From the NCBI GenBank assembly GCA_964630015.1, contig CAZVTJ010000002.1:1-42687 (forward strand): a stretch of 42,687 nucleotides of DNA. The letters are read 5' to 3'. The first letter of the stretch is position 1. The number at the start of each line of letters is the position of its first letter. This document shows positions 14,131 to 23,557 of this stretch, one piece after another. Under the pieces are notes generated by a model. The model saw only the letters and a list, made by a program, of their open reading frames with translations. It was not told the origin of the DNA and did not search any database. This DNA comes from CAZERT01 sp964630015 (lineage in GTDB: Bacteria > Patescibacteriota > Microgenomatia > UBA10105 > UBA927). The position numbers were made by a program, and so were the translations under genes.

Positions 14131-16415
14131 TGGTTGCCTCCAATGTAAACAGAAGGACAGTTTTGACACCCCGTGGTTCCATTTGAGCATCCCGGTATTG
14201 GAGAAGAAAGAGCGTGCCCCGGTCCGACGGGGAGAATGTTGTTGATGTTTTCTGCCCCACGGTATTCAAAGTGGAGATGGGGCCCGCTTGAGTTTCCATT
14301 GTGGTCAACTCGACCTATTTGGGTTGTTGCCTCAACCCTGTTATTTCCCTGTTGGCGGAGCTTTGCCTGAAGAAGCAGAACGGACTGTTGGGAAAGGTGG
14401 CCAAAAAAGAGCTCTCCGCCTACGTCGCGTTGCAATATCACAATATTTCCGTATCCTTCATATCCGGGCGGACCACAGCGGTTTCCCCAAGCCCCGGTGT
14501 TGTCCATACACCCGGCATAAGAAAGGGTAATAGTTCCTTTGGCTGTTGCATATACGGGGGGCGAACCCCCATTTGTGCCAATATCAATTGCGTTTGCCCG
14601 CTTATGCGACGTATTGCCGCAGGCGGCGTATGGTCCTTGGGTGATATAGCCGCTTGTTGGCCACGCACACTCCTGTTTGGTAGGATCGCACGGGGTAAAT
14701 GTACACGCGGGGTCATTGGGGTTGATATCACAGTTTACGATCGCCCCACCCGTTCCAAATCCGCCCCCCTGGACATTCGGATCAACCAGCGCAAGCCTCC
14801 GTGTAAGATCCACGGATTGGGATCCTCCGGTAAGTTGGGAAAAGGGGCCGATAATAATAAGAAGCACAACACCAATTGCCACCGCCGCCCAGGTTGGGAG
14901 CCCCATAAACCCACGCTGTTTTTTTCCTTCACCCGAAGTCACGAAAGAAGAAAATAAACGATTAGCACCCTCAATCGCCCTTCCAAAGAATGAACCAACG
15001 GTCGCGACACCAGTGACAACATTGAGGCCGGGAACGGCAGCCCCCAATGTACGAACAATAGCCCCCCCACCCGCAGCCGCCCCGGCTGTCGCCGCGCTGG
15101 CCCCAACGGCCCCCGCACCAATAGCGCCGGTGCCGGCAGCAACACCTGCGGTTGAAGACGCCGCAGTCGCGGAAAGTGCTGGCGGGGAAATGAGTTTTGG
15201 AAGAAGCCCCTGAAATTCATTGATGCTTGGAACGAGCCCCGCCCTCATATGGTGGGAAAGATAATCGTTCATGACCTCATCCATGGGTCCGCGGAACACA
15301 CTGTCAAACACATCGGTTGCGGCGTTAGTAATCCACTTTGAGGCGGCAGATATGGGTTTTTTATCCTCCTGAAGTCGCATCTGTTGTGTTGATTCCTGGA
15401 TAAATTTTGTGTATGCGGGGTTCTGGACAAGCCGCTCCATAACGCGCCGTGCGGATTTTTCCGTAAGCCGGGACAGGGCGGAGTCGGAGCCAATAAAATT
15501 ATCAAACAGATCACCCAACAGATACTGAAGGCCCGTTGGTTTTCCGGTGCTTTTTGCAAGGCTGGTGAGGGAAAATGATGGAGAACGTTTACCCATTGGT
15601 TGGGGTTGGGGAGTTTCCGGAGAAACAGATGTTTTTTTTATTTCATCCAACACACCCCACCTGTTTGCTTTTCGGATTGAGCGCCGCCTGGCAGCGGCAT
15701 TTGTCATGTCAACACCAAGCTCCATGTCTTCCGAAAGAGATCTGGCGACAGAATCGGGTGATGGAGAGGAAACAAGGGACTCCAGCAGTTCTTTTTCTGT
15801 TCTGCGTCTCGTCTCTACGAGGGAGCGAGTGTTTTCCAAAAGCCCGGTGATTTCATCCTCCGAAAGGCCAAGCGATACACACCGGTCAATTACTTGGCGG
15901 TTAATTTCCGCAATGATTTGTGTTGTGCTTCCCTCATAAACCGACGGAGGAAGGGAATCAATGACGGAAAGAATGGTTATTTTGCTCTGTTCTATTGCAA
16001 GAGGACTGAGATGTTTATTTCGGTTGATTTGTTTTGCATAAGTGGCAACGGCGTCCTGAATGAATTTTCTTCTGGCGCCTGCACCCCCCTGATGCACCCG
16101 TTTTTCTGCCTCATCAAAAAGCATTGCTCCTTCGCGGGGAGGCGCGGCAAATGTTAGTTCCTGTTCTTTTTGGATTTGTGTGGGAAGACCGCGGACTTCG
16201 TTTTCAAGACGGGAAACGGACGCCTGGAGCAATTCCCGGAGCCCATTCCAATTATGATCTGCATAGAGCTCAAGCAGTCTGTCGCGAGATGAGTCCAGAA
16301 GGGGGAGCGCTTCATAAAAAGCCCGGCGAACCCCCTCTTCGGTTTCAAGAGCACCTAAAATACCCTGAGTCCATTCATGTATGGAAGTGTGGGGATGTTG
16401 ATTATCGTCACTCAT
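14127..16415 (-). CDS. Membrane-anchored M23 (LytM-type) peptidase of the T4SS-like operon
   Basis: A 762-residue protein. Residues 1-400 are charged and helical with no recognised family; about 425-475 is a low-complexity Ala/Gly segment; a membrane helix follows near 510-527 (WAAVAIGVVLLIIIGPF). The C-terminal ~170 residues are an M23 peptidase: ITQGPYAACGNTSHKRANAIDIG supplies the His and Asp zinc ligands and GPHLHFEYRG (about 709-718) the HxH pair. Such enzymes cut peptidoglycan cross-links. In the operon with VirB4 and PrgI it probably opens the wall for the secretion or pilus channel, replacing a VirB1-type lytic transglycosylase; that role is inference. The large N-terminal part would be cytoplasmic. 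Confidence 0.85.
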   Translation of the reverse strand: MSDDNQHPHTSIHEWTQGILGALETEEGVRRAFYEALPLLDSSRDRLLELYADHNWNGLRELLQASVSRLENEVRGLPTQIQKEQELTFAAPPREGAMLFDEAEKRVHQGGAGARRKFIQDAVATYAKQINRNKHLSPLAIEQSKITILSVIDSLPPSVYEGSTTQIIAEINRQVIDRCVSLGLSEDEITGLLENTRSLVETRRRTEKELLESLVSSPSPDSVARSLSEDMELGVDMTNAAARRRSIRKANRWGVLDEIKKTSVSPETPQPQPMGKRSPSFSLTSLAKSTGKPTGLQYLLGDLFDNFIGSDSALSRLTEKSARRVMERLVQNPAYTKFIQESTQQMRLQEDKKPISAASKWITNAATDVFDSVFRGPMDEVMNDYLSHHMRAGLVPSINEFQGLLPKLISPPALSATAASSTAGVAAGTGAIGAGAVGASAATAGAAAGGGAIVRTLGAAVPGLNVVTGVATVGSFFGRAIEGANRLFSSFVTSGEGKKQRGFMGLPTWAAVAIGVVLLIIIGPFSQLTGGSQSVDLTRRLALVDPNVQGGGFGTGGAIVNCDINPNDPACTFTPCDPTKQECAWPTSGYITQGPYAACGNTSHKRANAIDIGTNGGSPPVYATAKGTITLSYAGCMDNTGAWGNRCGPPGYEGYGNIVILQRDVGGELFFGHLSQQSVLLLQAKLRQQGNNRVEATTQIGRVDHNGNSSGPHLHFEYRGAENINNILPVGPGHALSSPIPGCSNGTTGCQNCPSVYIGGNQ

Positions 16416-16423
16416 ACTTTTGG

Positions 16424-18478
16424 TTAATTGGGCTTATTTCCTGGTTGGGGAACAACAACTTCTTCAATAACAAACGGCGCATTGCTTGTTGTTTGCGGTG
16501 TGGTTTGTTGTGGTTTTGGTTGTTTTGGTGGAAAAGACAACACAATTTCTTCGGCATCACCAGGCAATCCGTGTTGTTTTTGAGGTGGTTGTGGGGCTGG
16601 CGGAAGCGGTTGTGTTGACACCGCGGGAGCAGGTGTGGGGCGTTGTGGTTCCGTTTGTTTCTGTTGTGCCGGCGCAGCAACCAGCGGTTTTTGGGATTGG
16701 GGTTTTTCGAAATCCTGCGGCCGTGTTGTTGCCAGCGCATGTTCCTGCGGACTTGCGATAATGCGGATTGCGGCGTGTGCCGGACCGGCAAAAAAGAGCC
16801 CCTTCCCAACCTCGGATGATAAAAGCAACTGTTTTTCCCCATCGGACAAATTAAAAGCCTCTCCGATCCGGTCAATTGCGGCGGCGGATTGTTTAAGCAA
16901 CACCTGAAGGGAACTGTTCTGGATAATCGTTTTACCAAGCTCAATGGACATGAAATCCTCAACATCCTGGGTGATGGTGGTAAGACCCAGATAATATTTT
17001 CTGCTGCGTTTAGCAATGGAGTTTAAAAAATTGGCGGAATCAGGGTATTTCATCATGTACCACGCCTCGTCAACCACCAACACCCGTCGTTTTAAGGATC
17101 TGCGTACTTTTGTCCAGATGAAATCAAGGATTAAGTACATGGCGATAGGCCGCAGTTCCTCCTCAAGGTCACGGATGGAAAAGACGGTAAGGGGATTTTT
17201 TATTTCGACATTTGTTTGTTGGTCAAAAATGCCCACAAGCGATCCGCGGACAAATTTTTCGATGCGATCGGCCAGGCCGCGGGCAATAGGATCTTCCATG
17301 CCGATCAGTGTTTTATACAGGTCTTCCATAAGGGGAGGTTCTTTTGTTTGTGTTGCGGGGTCGGGTGTGATGCCTTTTTGTTTGTAGGTTAAAACAAGCG
17401 CCCGGTCCAATAATGCATCTTCTGTTGGGGAAAGTTGTCCCATCACGACGCGGAAAAACCCGTGCAGGGAAAGGATTTTTTGGTTAAGCTCCGAGTCCCC
17501 GCCCCTCTCGGTTTTGAGAAACGTCAGGTCAAAAGGATTGATTTTTGTGGTGCTTCCGAATTGGAAACGGATGTATTCGCCCCCCAGCGTTTTGGTAAGC
17601 GCCTCATATTCGTTTTCCGGATCAATGATCAAAACTTCCGTTCCGAACATCAGACTCCGGATGATTTCCAGCTTCACGAAATACGACTTACCGGATCCTG
17701 ATTTTCCAAACACCACCATGTTGGCATTTTCCAGGGTAAACCGGTCAAAAATGACCAGCGACTCGTTTCCTTCATTAATACCGTACAAAATGCCTTCGTT
17801 TGCGGAAAGCTCCGATGTGGTGAATGGGAACGTGGTCGCCAGGCTCGTCGTGTCCATGTTCCTGGTGATCATGAGCCGGTCCTGTCCCATCGGAAGCGTT
17901 GTCTTGAATCCTTCCTCCATTTGCAGGATTGCCTTTTTGGTCACGATCATAAGGGAGGCCAGCGTTGCCTCAACCTGTTTGGTGGTTTTATTCAGTTCTT
18001 CTATGTTTTTTCCGGGGATGGTTACGTAGAGTCCGAATTGGAAAAACCGCTGAGCCCCCTTAGCAATTTCTTGTTGGAGCGACAGCGCATCTTCCAGTGC
18101 CACCTGAACGGACGGTTCGATCACCCGGCCCCGTTTTAAATCGGACTGGATTGTTGCCTCCATTTCCCCGACTTTGCGCTTGAGGTTTTCCAGCACCTCT
18201 TCCGAGCGTGTGGGATAGATAAACATGGACACATCAAGTGTATGGTTAAAGGAAATGAGCGGAGCAAGCCAGTTGGCACTTACATACCGCGGGTATCCGG
18301 CAACAAAGAGCGTCCGGAAAAATGTGTCTCCGATGGTAAGATAATCAAAATCGACCTCGATCGATGGCGGCGCAATAATATCCTGGGGCAACAGCGGCCC
18401 GGAGACAGGGGGGTGGCTGCCAATGGCATCTTTTGGTTGCATGGAAACAAACGAGCTGATGGCTTTTGGCATGTTCAT
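16424..18478 (-). CDS. VirB4-family T4SS ATPase
   Basis: A 684-residue ATPase that would power assembly of a conjugation-like channel or pilus. Walker A GKSGSGKS is near residue 258 and Walker B RVLVVDEAWYMM near 464; after it come TTITQDVEDF and IIQNSSLQVLLKQS, typical of VirB4/TraC. The final ~90 residues are Pro/Gln-rich and probably disordered. The N-terminal TraC-like portion normally joined to this protein is largely encoded by the preceding gene, with which it shares an ATGA overlap. The M23 peptidase starts 8 bases after its stop. Confidence 0.93.
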   Translation of the reverse strand: MNMPKAISSFVSMQPKDAIGSHPPVSGPLLPQDIIAPPSIEVDFDYLTIGDTFFRTLFVAGYPRYVSANWLAPLISFNHTLDVSMFIYPTRSEEVLENLKRKVGEMEATIQSDLKRGRVIEPSVQVALEDALSLQQEIAKGAQRFFQFGLYVTIPGKNIEELNKTTKQVEATLASLMIVTKKAILQMEEGFKTTLPMGQDRLMITRNMDTTSLATTFPFTTSELSANEGILYGINEGNESLVIFDRFTLENANMVVFGKSGSGKSYFVKLEIIRSLMFGTEVLIIDPENEYEALTKTLGGEYIRFQFGSTTKINPFDLTFLKTERGGDSELNQKILSLHGFFRVVMGQLSPTEDALLDRALVLTYKQKGITPDPATQTKEPPLMEDLYKTLIGMEDPIARGLADRIEKFVRGSLVGIFDQQTNVEIKNPLTVFSIRDLEEELRPIAMYLILDFIWTKVRRSLKRRVLVVDEAWYMMKYPDSANFLNSIAKRSRKYYLGLTTITQDVEDFMSIELGKTIIQNSSLQVLLKQSAAAIDRIGEAFNLSDGEKQLLLSSEVGKGLFFAGPAHAAIRIIASPQEHALATTRPQDFEKPQSQKPLVAAPAQQKQTEPQRPTPAPAVSTQPLPPAPQPPQKQHGLPGDAEEIVLSFPPKQPKPQQTTPQTTSNAPFVIEEVVVPQPGNKPN

Positions 18479-19236
18479 GGTTGGGTCCTGTTTAAAGCGG
18501 CACTTTGTTCTTGTGTGATGGGTGCCGGCGGTTGTGTTTGCGTGTCCTGGGTGGTTTGTTTCGCTGCTCCAACCGGCGGGTCAAACGGATCCGTTGGTAC
18601 GGTAAGGCTTGCCGGAATGGTAAGGGTCGGGTTATATGAATTGATAAACAACTTCGTAAGCTGTTCGTTGGAAAGTTGCCAGCCCGTAAGTCCAAGCCGG
18701 GCAAGCAGACGGATAATGTGGTCGCGTTTCGGAAGAAGAACGGTCAGCGCCCGCTCGAATATATACTCTTTTTTGTATGGCAGACCCTGTTTTTTTGTGT
18801 TGAACAGAAGGCTGGTTGACACCCCGAGTTCAAGTTTGGAAAACGGGATGACAATATAGAATTTTTTATCCAGCACCTCACGCTCCTTTACCATGGACTC
18901 GACAAACGCACGGTAGGAGTGGATGTTTGATGCAAGCTTGGGGTTTGTCTGCTCCTGTTCTTTTTCGGAAAGCGTGGTGAGGTATGTCGTAACATCTTTG
19001 TGTTGGGAGCGGACGATCAGCTGGATGGGGAATGACAGCGAATTAATCAGCTGGGCATAGGAAAAGATCAGTGCCTCCTGTTCCCTATCCGAGAGAAGTC
19101 CGAAGTTGACGGCACTAACGCCGATAACCAAAGAACACGATCCGTCGGAAAACAGCATGATATTATGCCGGACGTCTTCTATTTCCGTAAATTTTTGTGT
19201 TGTCGATTTGATCGGAATGATCGGTTTTGGTGACAT
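18475..19236 (-). CDS. TraC/VirB4 N-terminal-domain-like protein (separate polypeptide)
   Basis: A 253-residue soluble protein. The first ~175 residues (from IKSTTQKFTEIEDVRHNIM, through FSYAQLINSLSFPIQLIVRS, to FYIVIPFSKLELG) resemble the N-terminal domain of TraC/VirB4 proteins, which in most systems is part of the ATPase itself. The tail is Pro/Gln/Thr-rich. It precedes the ATPase with an ATGA overlap and follows the PrgI gene by 5 bases. It is therefore likely a subunit of the same complex, contacting the membrane protein PrgI/VirB3 (inference from family architecture). Confidence 0.7.
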   Translation of the reverse strand: MSPKPIIPIKSTTQKFTEIEDVRHNIMLFSDGSCSLVIGVSAVNFGLLSDREQEALIFSYAQLINSLSFPIQLIVRSQHKDVTTYLTTLSEKEQEQTNPKLASNIHSYRAFVESMVKEREVLDKKFYIVIPFSKLELGVSTSLLFNTKKQGLPYKKEYIFERALTVLLPKRDHIIRLLARLGLTGWQLSNEQLTKLFINSYNPTLTIPASLTVPTDPFDPPVGAAKQTTQDTQTQPPAPITQEQSAALNRTQP

Positions 19237-19241
19237 AGGAT

Positions 19242-20621
19242 TTATGTGCCGGGCTGGCTGAAAATTTTCCGTTCAAGTTCGGCCCGGTCGAGCTCTTTTT
19301 TGCTTTTTGCAACAACCTGGATTGCCGGGAGAATGGATCCGTTTAGGGTGAACTGGACCCGGTCAAACTGGAACCTTCCCCTGGGGTCTTCTACTTCGAT
19401 GATATACACACCGTTGGGAAGCGGGGTGGATGCGGCAAACTGGCCAAGTTTGTTTGTTTTGAGTGCGCGGACCGGAACGCCGTCGGGATCCTTGACGGTT
19501 ACCAATACGCCGGGAAGTAGTCCACCGTCAAAGTCCTTGAGAATTCCGGTGACGACATTGGGGAAGGTCGTGAGTCTGGGAAGACCAGCCTTAAGTGCCG
19601 CATCCGGCGTAAATACTTTCACCGTCGGCCCCCGTTGAGTAAGCACGCCGGGAGTTTTATATACCGGCGGAGCGGTCGGGTGGGCCACTTGTTCGGCAGC
19701 CTTTTTTCCGAGCGCCACCAGACGGTTTTCCATATCCTGTTTTTGGCGTAGTGCCTCAATGGTTTGTTTTTGAAGTTCCAGATATTTGGTTTCCACTTCC
19801 GATTTTTTTGCCAGCTCATTTTTGAGCTCATCAAGTTGTTTCTGAAGCGTCAGCAGCTGTTCGTTCGTTTGTGTGTTTTGTGCTGCCGCTTGCGGCGCGT
19901 GTTGTCCGACCGGAGTTTGTTTTTGAGCTGGAGGAGGGAAAATGTCCGGTTTTGTTCCGACAATGCTGGGCGGCGGGGCGGCAAAAACGGGAACGCCTGC
20001 CGTTCGGGAAACCGGAGGAGGTGGTGGTACAGGGCGAACAGGCGGAGCGGTGGGCACCACAACGGGCGTTGTGGGGTGTTGGGGATTGGGCGGTTGGGTA
20101 ACAAAGAGATGATCAAGCCAGGGGAATGCTGACCCGTGGGGTTTTTGCTGCTGGACTTGTTGTTGTGTCGGTGTGGGCTGTGGAGCCGGCGGTCGTGGTG
20201 GTGGCGGCTGGGCAACTGTGGTGACCGCTGGAGAAGTGGGCGTTTGGACGGCAGGTTGTTTTGTTTGTGCGGGTGGTGTTTTCAGCGGCACGGAAAGCGG
20301 AAGGGGGGAAGATGTGCCCGGTTGTGTTGCCGGAGCGCTTCTGTGCCACACATACATGGTTGGACTATAGACATTTTTCAGAAAAGACAACACCCACACA
20401 TCCATAGGGCGCTCTTCAATGGGAATAAACGCAAACCCGATACCAAAAAACGCGCACAGAATGGTCAGCGGCCAGGTAAAGAAAAAGGGAAGCGGAAGGT
20501 TATAGCAGATCAGGGCGCCGATTGCGCCGCCCGCCAAATATCCGAACTGTTTAATCGTCATGTCGCCTATCAGCCGGAATTGGAATGTGGTAACGTTTTG
20601 TGGGACAGGATGCTGTTCCAT
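19242..20621 (-). CDS. PrgI (VirB3-like) membrane protein fused to coiled coil and Cna-B/carboxypeptidase-regulatory-like domain
   Basis: A 459-residue protein. Residues 1-95 are a PrgI domain: VPQNVTTFQF, then two membrane helices (about 27-65), then MDVWVLSFLKNVYSPTMYVW. Residues about 100-235 are Pro/Thr/Gln-rich. A coiled coil follows (about 240-305, LLTLQKQLDELKNELAKKS and onwards). The C-terminal ~95 residues (VVTGILKDFDGGLLPGVLV, KTNKLGQFAASTPLPNGVY) are a beta-sandwich of the carboxypeptidase-regulatory/Cna-B type. PrgI is the VirB3 counterpart of Gram-positive T4SS and sits beside VirB4. The extra domains are not part of standard PrgI and may extend the channel or bind surface ligands. 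First gene of its operon. Confidence 0.82.
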   Translation of the reverse strand: MEQHPVPQNVTTFQFRLIGDMTIKQFGYLAGGAIGALICYNLPLPFFFTWPLTILCAFFGIGFAFIPIEERPMDVWVLSFLKNVYSPTMYVWHRSAPATQPGTSSPLPLSVPLKTPPAQTKQPAVQTPTSPAVTTVAQPPPPRPPAPQPTPTQQQVQQQKPHGSAFPWLDHLFVTQPPNPQHPTTPVVVPTAPPVRPVPPPPPVSRTAGVPVFAAPPPSIVGTKPDIFPPPAQKQTPVGQHAPQAAAQNTQTNEQLLTLQKQLDELKNELAKKSEVETKYLELQKQTIEALRQKQDMENRLVALGKKAAEQVAHPTAPPVYKTPGVLTQRGPTVKVFTPDAALKAGLPRLTTFPNVVTGILKDFDGGLLPGVLVTVKDPDGVPVRALKTNKLGQFAASTPLPNGVYIIEVEDPRGRFQFDRVQFTLNGSILPAIQVVAKSKKELDRAELERKIFSQPGT

Positions 20622-20642
20622 AGGGATTTTCCTATACAGATC

Positions 20643-20671
20643 ATTGTAGGAAATGTTCCCTCCCTCCGCAA
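20643..20671 (-). promoter_or_regulatory. Promoter of the prgI-virB4 operon
   Basis: On the minus strand TTGCGG (20671-20666), a 17-base spacer and TACAAT (20648-20643) precede the prgI start at 20621. The short leader contains AGGA as ribosome site. Confidence 0.55.
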
Positions 20672-20750
20672 GGACAAAAAGCGCACCACAATCGTGAAAA
20701 CCATTGTTTTCTTTTCACGATGCCTGCTGCGGAAACTGGGATCCACGTGG

Positions 20751-20756
20751 TATCAT
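20751..20756 (+). promoter_or_regulatory. Extended -10 (TGG-TATCAT) of the coupling ATPase gene
   Basis: TATCAT preceded by TGG ends 6 bases before the ATG at 20763, predicting a leaderless mRNA. It lies in the 141-base divergent region shared with the prgI operon promoter. Confidence 0.5.
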
Positions 20757-20762
20757 TGCACT

Positions 20763-22958
20763 ATGGATGATTTTGCCCTCTTCCAGATTAAAAACTCCCG
20801 CGAGAGTGAAGAGCCGATAGAAGCGATGGAACAGATTTTTTCCGCCCTCGGCGCACACAGGAAACGGTCTGTTTTTTCCCGCCTGTTCGGACCGAAACAA
20901 CCGGCAAAGTACTTCAGTTTCGAGATTGTGGCAGCGGGGGGAACCATCCACTTTCTTTTCGGATGTCCACGTATTCTCGTCTCTTCCGTTGAAAGCCAGC
21001 TGGTTGCGCAGTACCCAAAACTTTCTATGGTTCCTGTGGCAGATTATGCATCGGGATGGACAAAGCTTCCGTTTGCCATAGGACAGTGTGTGCTTACCTC
21101 TCCTTCATACATCGGACTCCGGACATATAAGGATGTTCGGGATATTGATTTGTTGTCAGGACTTCTTGGCCACATGAGTAAACTTTCCCCCGATCAGGCG
21201 GTTGGGGTCCAGCTTCGGATTTCCCCGGCGGGTGATTCTTGGGGCGCAGCAGGAAGGAACGCTATTACGCGGGGTATTGTGGATCCGCTCAACCCCCAAC
21301 GGACCAAATCCCACCCTCAGGCGCGCCTTATCGAGGCAAAGATTTCGCAGGTTGGTTTTACCGGGGGGGTCAGGATTATGACGGTTGCCAAAACCGATGC
21401 GGAAGCCCAAACATTACTTCATACGATTGCCGGAAGCCTGAATGTATTTTCAAGCGGCGAAGGAAACGCGCTGTCCCTTGAGGAACCGAACCGGTTTCAG
21501 CGCGACGCGATGATAAGGGGGTATCGGGAACGTTCTTCGTCGTTAGTCCCGCGGTATCAGTATTTTGGGAGCTCCGAATTGGCAAGCCTCTGGCATCCGC
21601 CGGGGCTTCTGTTGTCTTCCATAAAAAGTATTGCCTGGGGCGGAAACCTGTTTGGCGAGGCGCCAGAAAATCTGCCTGTTGCCACGGGTTCGGAAGATGC
21701 GGACAAGGAAATAAATTTTATCGCAAAGACGGATTTCAAAAATGCACCAACTACATTTGGTGTGAAGCGGGCAGACAGGCGTAAACACCTCTATATCATC
21801 GGAAAAACCGGCGCGGGGAAGTCAACCATGATCGCCAACATGGCCATCAATGACATGAGAAACGGGGAGGGCATGTGCATCATCGACCCTCATGGCGACC
21901 TGACCGATACGGTATTGTCGTTCGTACCGTCATACCGCATTAATGATGTTGCCTATCTTGACCCTTCGGACATTGACCACCCGTTTCATCTTAACCCGCT
22001 GGAGGTAAAAAACGATGCGCTTCGCGAGCTTGTGGCATCAGGAATCGTTTCCATTTTTTACAAACTCTATCATTATTCCTGGGGCCCGCGGCTTGAGTAT
22101 ATTTTACGAAATACCATTCTTACACTCCTTCAGACGCAGGGGGCAACGCTCTTGGGCATACCGGAACTATTAACGAATGATAGCTACAGGAGAAAGATTG
22201 TGGAAAAGATGTCCGATCCGGTGCTGAAAAACTTTTGGATCAATGAATTCGATAAGCTTTCCCCGCAGATGAAGTCAGAATCCATCATGCCGATTTTAAA
22301 TAAGGTCGGGCAGTTTTTAAGCTCGCGGACAATCCGTAACATTGTGGGAAGTCCTACATCAACCATTGATTTTGAGGAGATGATGGATCAGGGGAAAATC
22401 ATTATCGTCAACCTTTCCCAGGGAAAACTTGGGGAAGATAACAGTGCGTTGCTTGGCGCCATGCTGATTACCAAGATCCAGCTTGCGGCAATGAACCGCG
22501 TGTATCAGGAGGAAGGGAACCGCCGCGATTTTTACCTCTACGTTGACGAATTTCAGAATTTTGCCACAACATCGTTTATCAAAATTCTCTCGGAAGCCAG
22601 GAAATACCGGTTATGTCTTACGCTCGCAAACCAATACATCGGGCAAATCGATGAAGACGTGCAGGGGGCGATTTTTGGCAACGTCGGATCGCTTATTTCG
22701 TTTGCCGTTGGTGCCTCCGATGCCCGGCCGTTATCCCGGGAATTCGGGGGTAAGTATAAGGAAGAAGAATTGGTCAGGCTTGGGAATTACCAGATTATTC
22801 TCCGGCTTTCGATTAACAACGAAACATCCGATCCGTTTGCCGCAACCACGCTTCCGCTTCCGCGTTCAAAAAACCAAAATCGGGAAAAGATCATACGAAG
22901 CAGCCGCGAACGCTTCACAAAACCAACCCGCACGGCACCACCTGCGGCCCAATCCTGA
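20763..22958 (+). CDS. VirD4/TraD-like T4SS coupling ATPase
   Basis: A 731-residue ATPase. Walker A IIGKTGAGKST is at about residue 345 and Walker B FYLYVDEFQNF at about 590; between and after come MCIIDPHGDLTDTVL, IIIVNLSQGKLGEDNS and LTLANQYIGQIDEDVQGAIFGN, typical of the TraG/TraD/VirD4 family that feeds substrates into the channel. The ~300 residues before Walker A contain no convincing membrane helix; membrane-anchored coupling proteins usually have them, so this one may be recruited by partners. Divergent from the prgI-virB4 operon. The open frame extends far upstream, but over the prgI gene on the other strand, so the ATG at 20763 is used. Confidence 0.9.
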   Translation: MDDFALFQIKNSRESEEPIEAMEQIFSALGAHRKRSVFSRLFGPKQPAKYFSFEIVAAGGTIHFLFGCPRILVSSVESQLVAQYPKLSMVPVADYASGWTKLPFAIGQCVLTSPSYIGLRTYKDVRDIDLLSGLLGHMSKLSPDQAVGVQLRISPAGDSWGAAGRNAITRGIVDPLNPQRTKSHPQARLIEAKISQVGFTGGVRIMTVAKTDAEAQTLLHTIAGSLNVFSSGEGNALSLEEPNRFQRDAMIRGYRERSSSLVPRYQYFGSSELASLWHPPGLLLSSIKSIAWGGNLFGEAPENLPVATGSEDADKEINFIAKTDFKNAPTTFGVKRADRRKHLYIIGKTGAGKSTMIANMAINDMRNGEGMCIIDPHGDLTDTVLSFVPSYRINDVAYLDPSDIDHPFHLNPLEVKNDALRELVASGIVSIFYKLYHYSWGPRLEYILRNTILTLLQTQGATLLGIPELLTNDSYRRKIVEKMSDPVLKNFWINEFDKLSPQMKSESIMPILNKVGQFLSSRTIRNIVGSPTSTIDFEEMMDQGKIIIVNLSQGKLGEDNSALLGAMLITKIQLAAMNRVYQEEGNRRDFYLYVDEFQNFATTSFIKILSEARKYRLCLTLANQYIGQIDEDVQGAIFGNVGSLISFAVGASDARPLSREFGGKYKEEELVRLGNYQIILRLSINNETSDPFAATTLPLPRSKNQNREKIIRSSRERFTKPTRTAPPAAQS

Positions 22959-22977
22959 CTTTTTTGGGTTTGGGCGT

Positions 22978-22983
22978 TATACT
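22978..22983 (+). promoter_or_regulatory. -10 box of nadD, leaderless arrangement
   Basis: TATACT ends 7 bases before the nadD ATG at 22991; CTGACT, 17 bases further upstream (22955-22960), may be the -35. Confidence 0.5.
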
Positions 22984-22990
22984 ACATGCC

Positions 22991-23557
22991 ATGAACATCG
23001 GATTATTGGGTGGAACGTTTAATCCGCCGCACCTTGGCCACATCCTGATTGCCCGCCAGGTTTTGGATTTTACTGATTGCGATGAAGTATGGTTTGTGCC
23101 GAATTTTCGCCCCAGCTTCTCAAAGCCCGCAGCGGATCCCACCCACCGTCTTGCGATGACGCGGTGTATCAAGCTTCCAAATACCCGCGTTTCATCCCTT
23201 GAAATAGACCACAAGCTGGACGGAAAAACCATTCATTTGCTCGACGTGCTTCCGAAGGGGAACGAGTACCGGTTTATTATCGGATCCGATCAGCTAGCAA
23301 CATTTCACCTCTGGGGAGAATGGGAAACACTGCTGACCCGCATTCCGTTTTTGGTATTTCCCCGCTACGGATATCCAAATGAGCCGCTGTATCCCGGCAT
23401 GAGCGTGGTTGGGGACGAAACACTGGTGGCATCAAACATTTCCGCAACAAAAATTCGGGAACGGGTAAAGCGCGGGCTTTCCATTGCGGAGTTTGTCCCT
23501 GAAGGGGTTGATGAATATATCAAAAAACATGGGTTATATACGGAGGGAGCCTCATGA
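22991..23557 (+). CDS. nadD: Nicotinate-nucleotide adenylyltransferase
   Basis: A 188-residue nucleotidyltransferase that makes nicotinate adenine dinucleotide from nicotinate mononucleotide and ATP. GGTFNPPHLGH at the N-terminus is the HxGH motif, and ISATKIRERV near the C-terminus is the ISSTxxR motif. Length fits bacterial NadD. It starts at MNIGLLGG; the frame extension upstream overlaps the -10 box. The stop overlaps the nadE ATG (ATGA), so both last steps of NAD synthesis are made together, consistent with salvage from a host-derived precursor. Confidence 0.93.
   Translation: MNIGLLGGTFNPPHLGHILIARQVLDFTDCDEVWFVPNFRPSFSKPAADPTHRLAMTRCIKLPNTRVSSLEIDHKLDGKTIHLLDVLPKGNEYRFIIGSDQLATFHLWGEWETLLTRIPFLVFPRYGYPNEPLYPGMSVVGDETLVASNISATKIRERVKRGLSIAEFVPEGVDEYIKKHGLYTEGAS

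Noticed and set aside
20136..20762. Long upstream extension of the VirD4-like frame on the plus strand
   Set aside because: It lies opposite the PrgI fusion gene, is full of Gly, Arg, Trp and Cys as antisense frames are, and precedes the divergent promoters.
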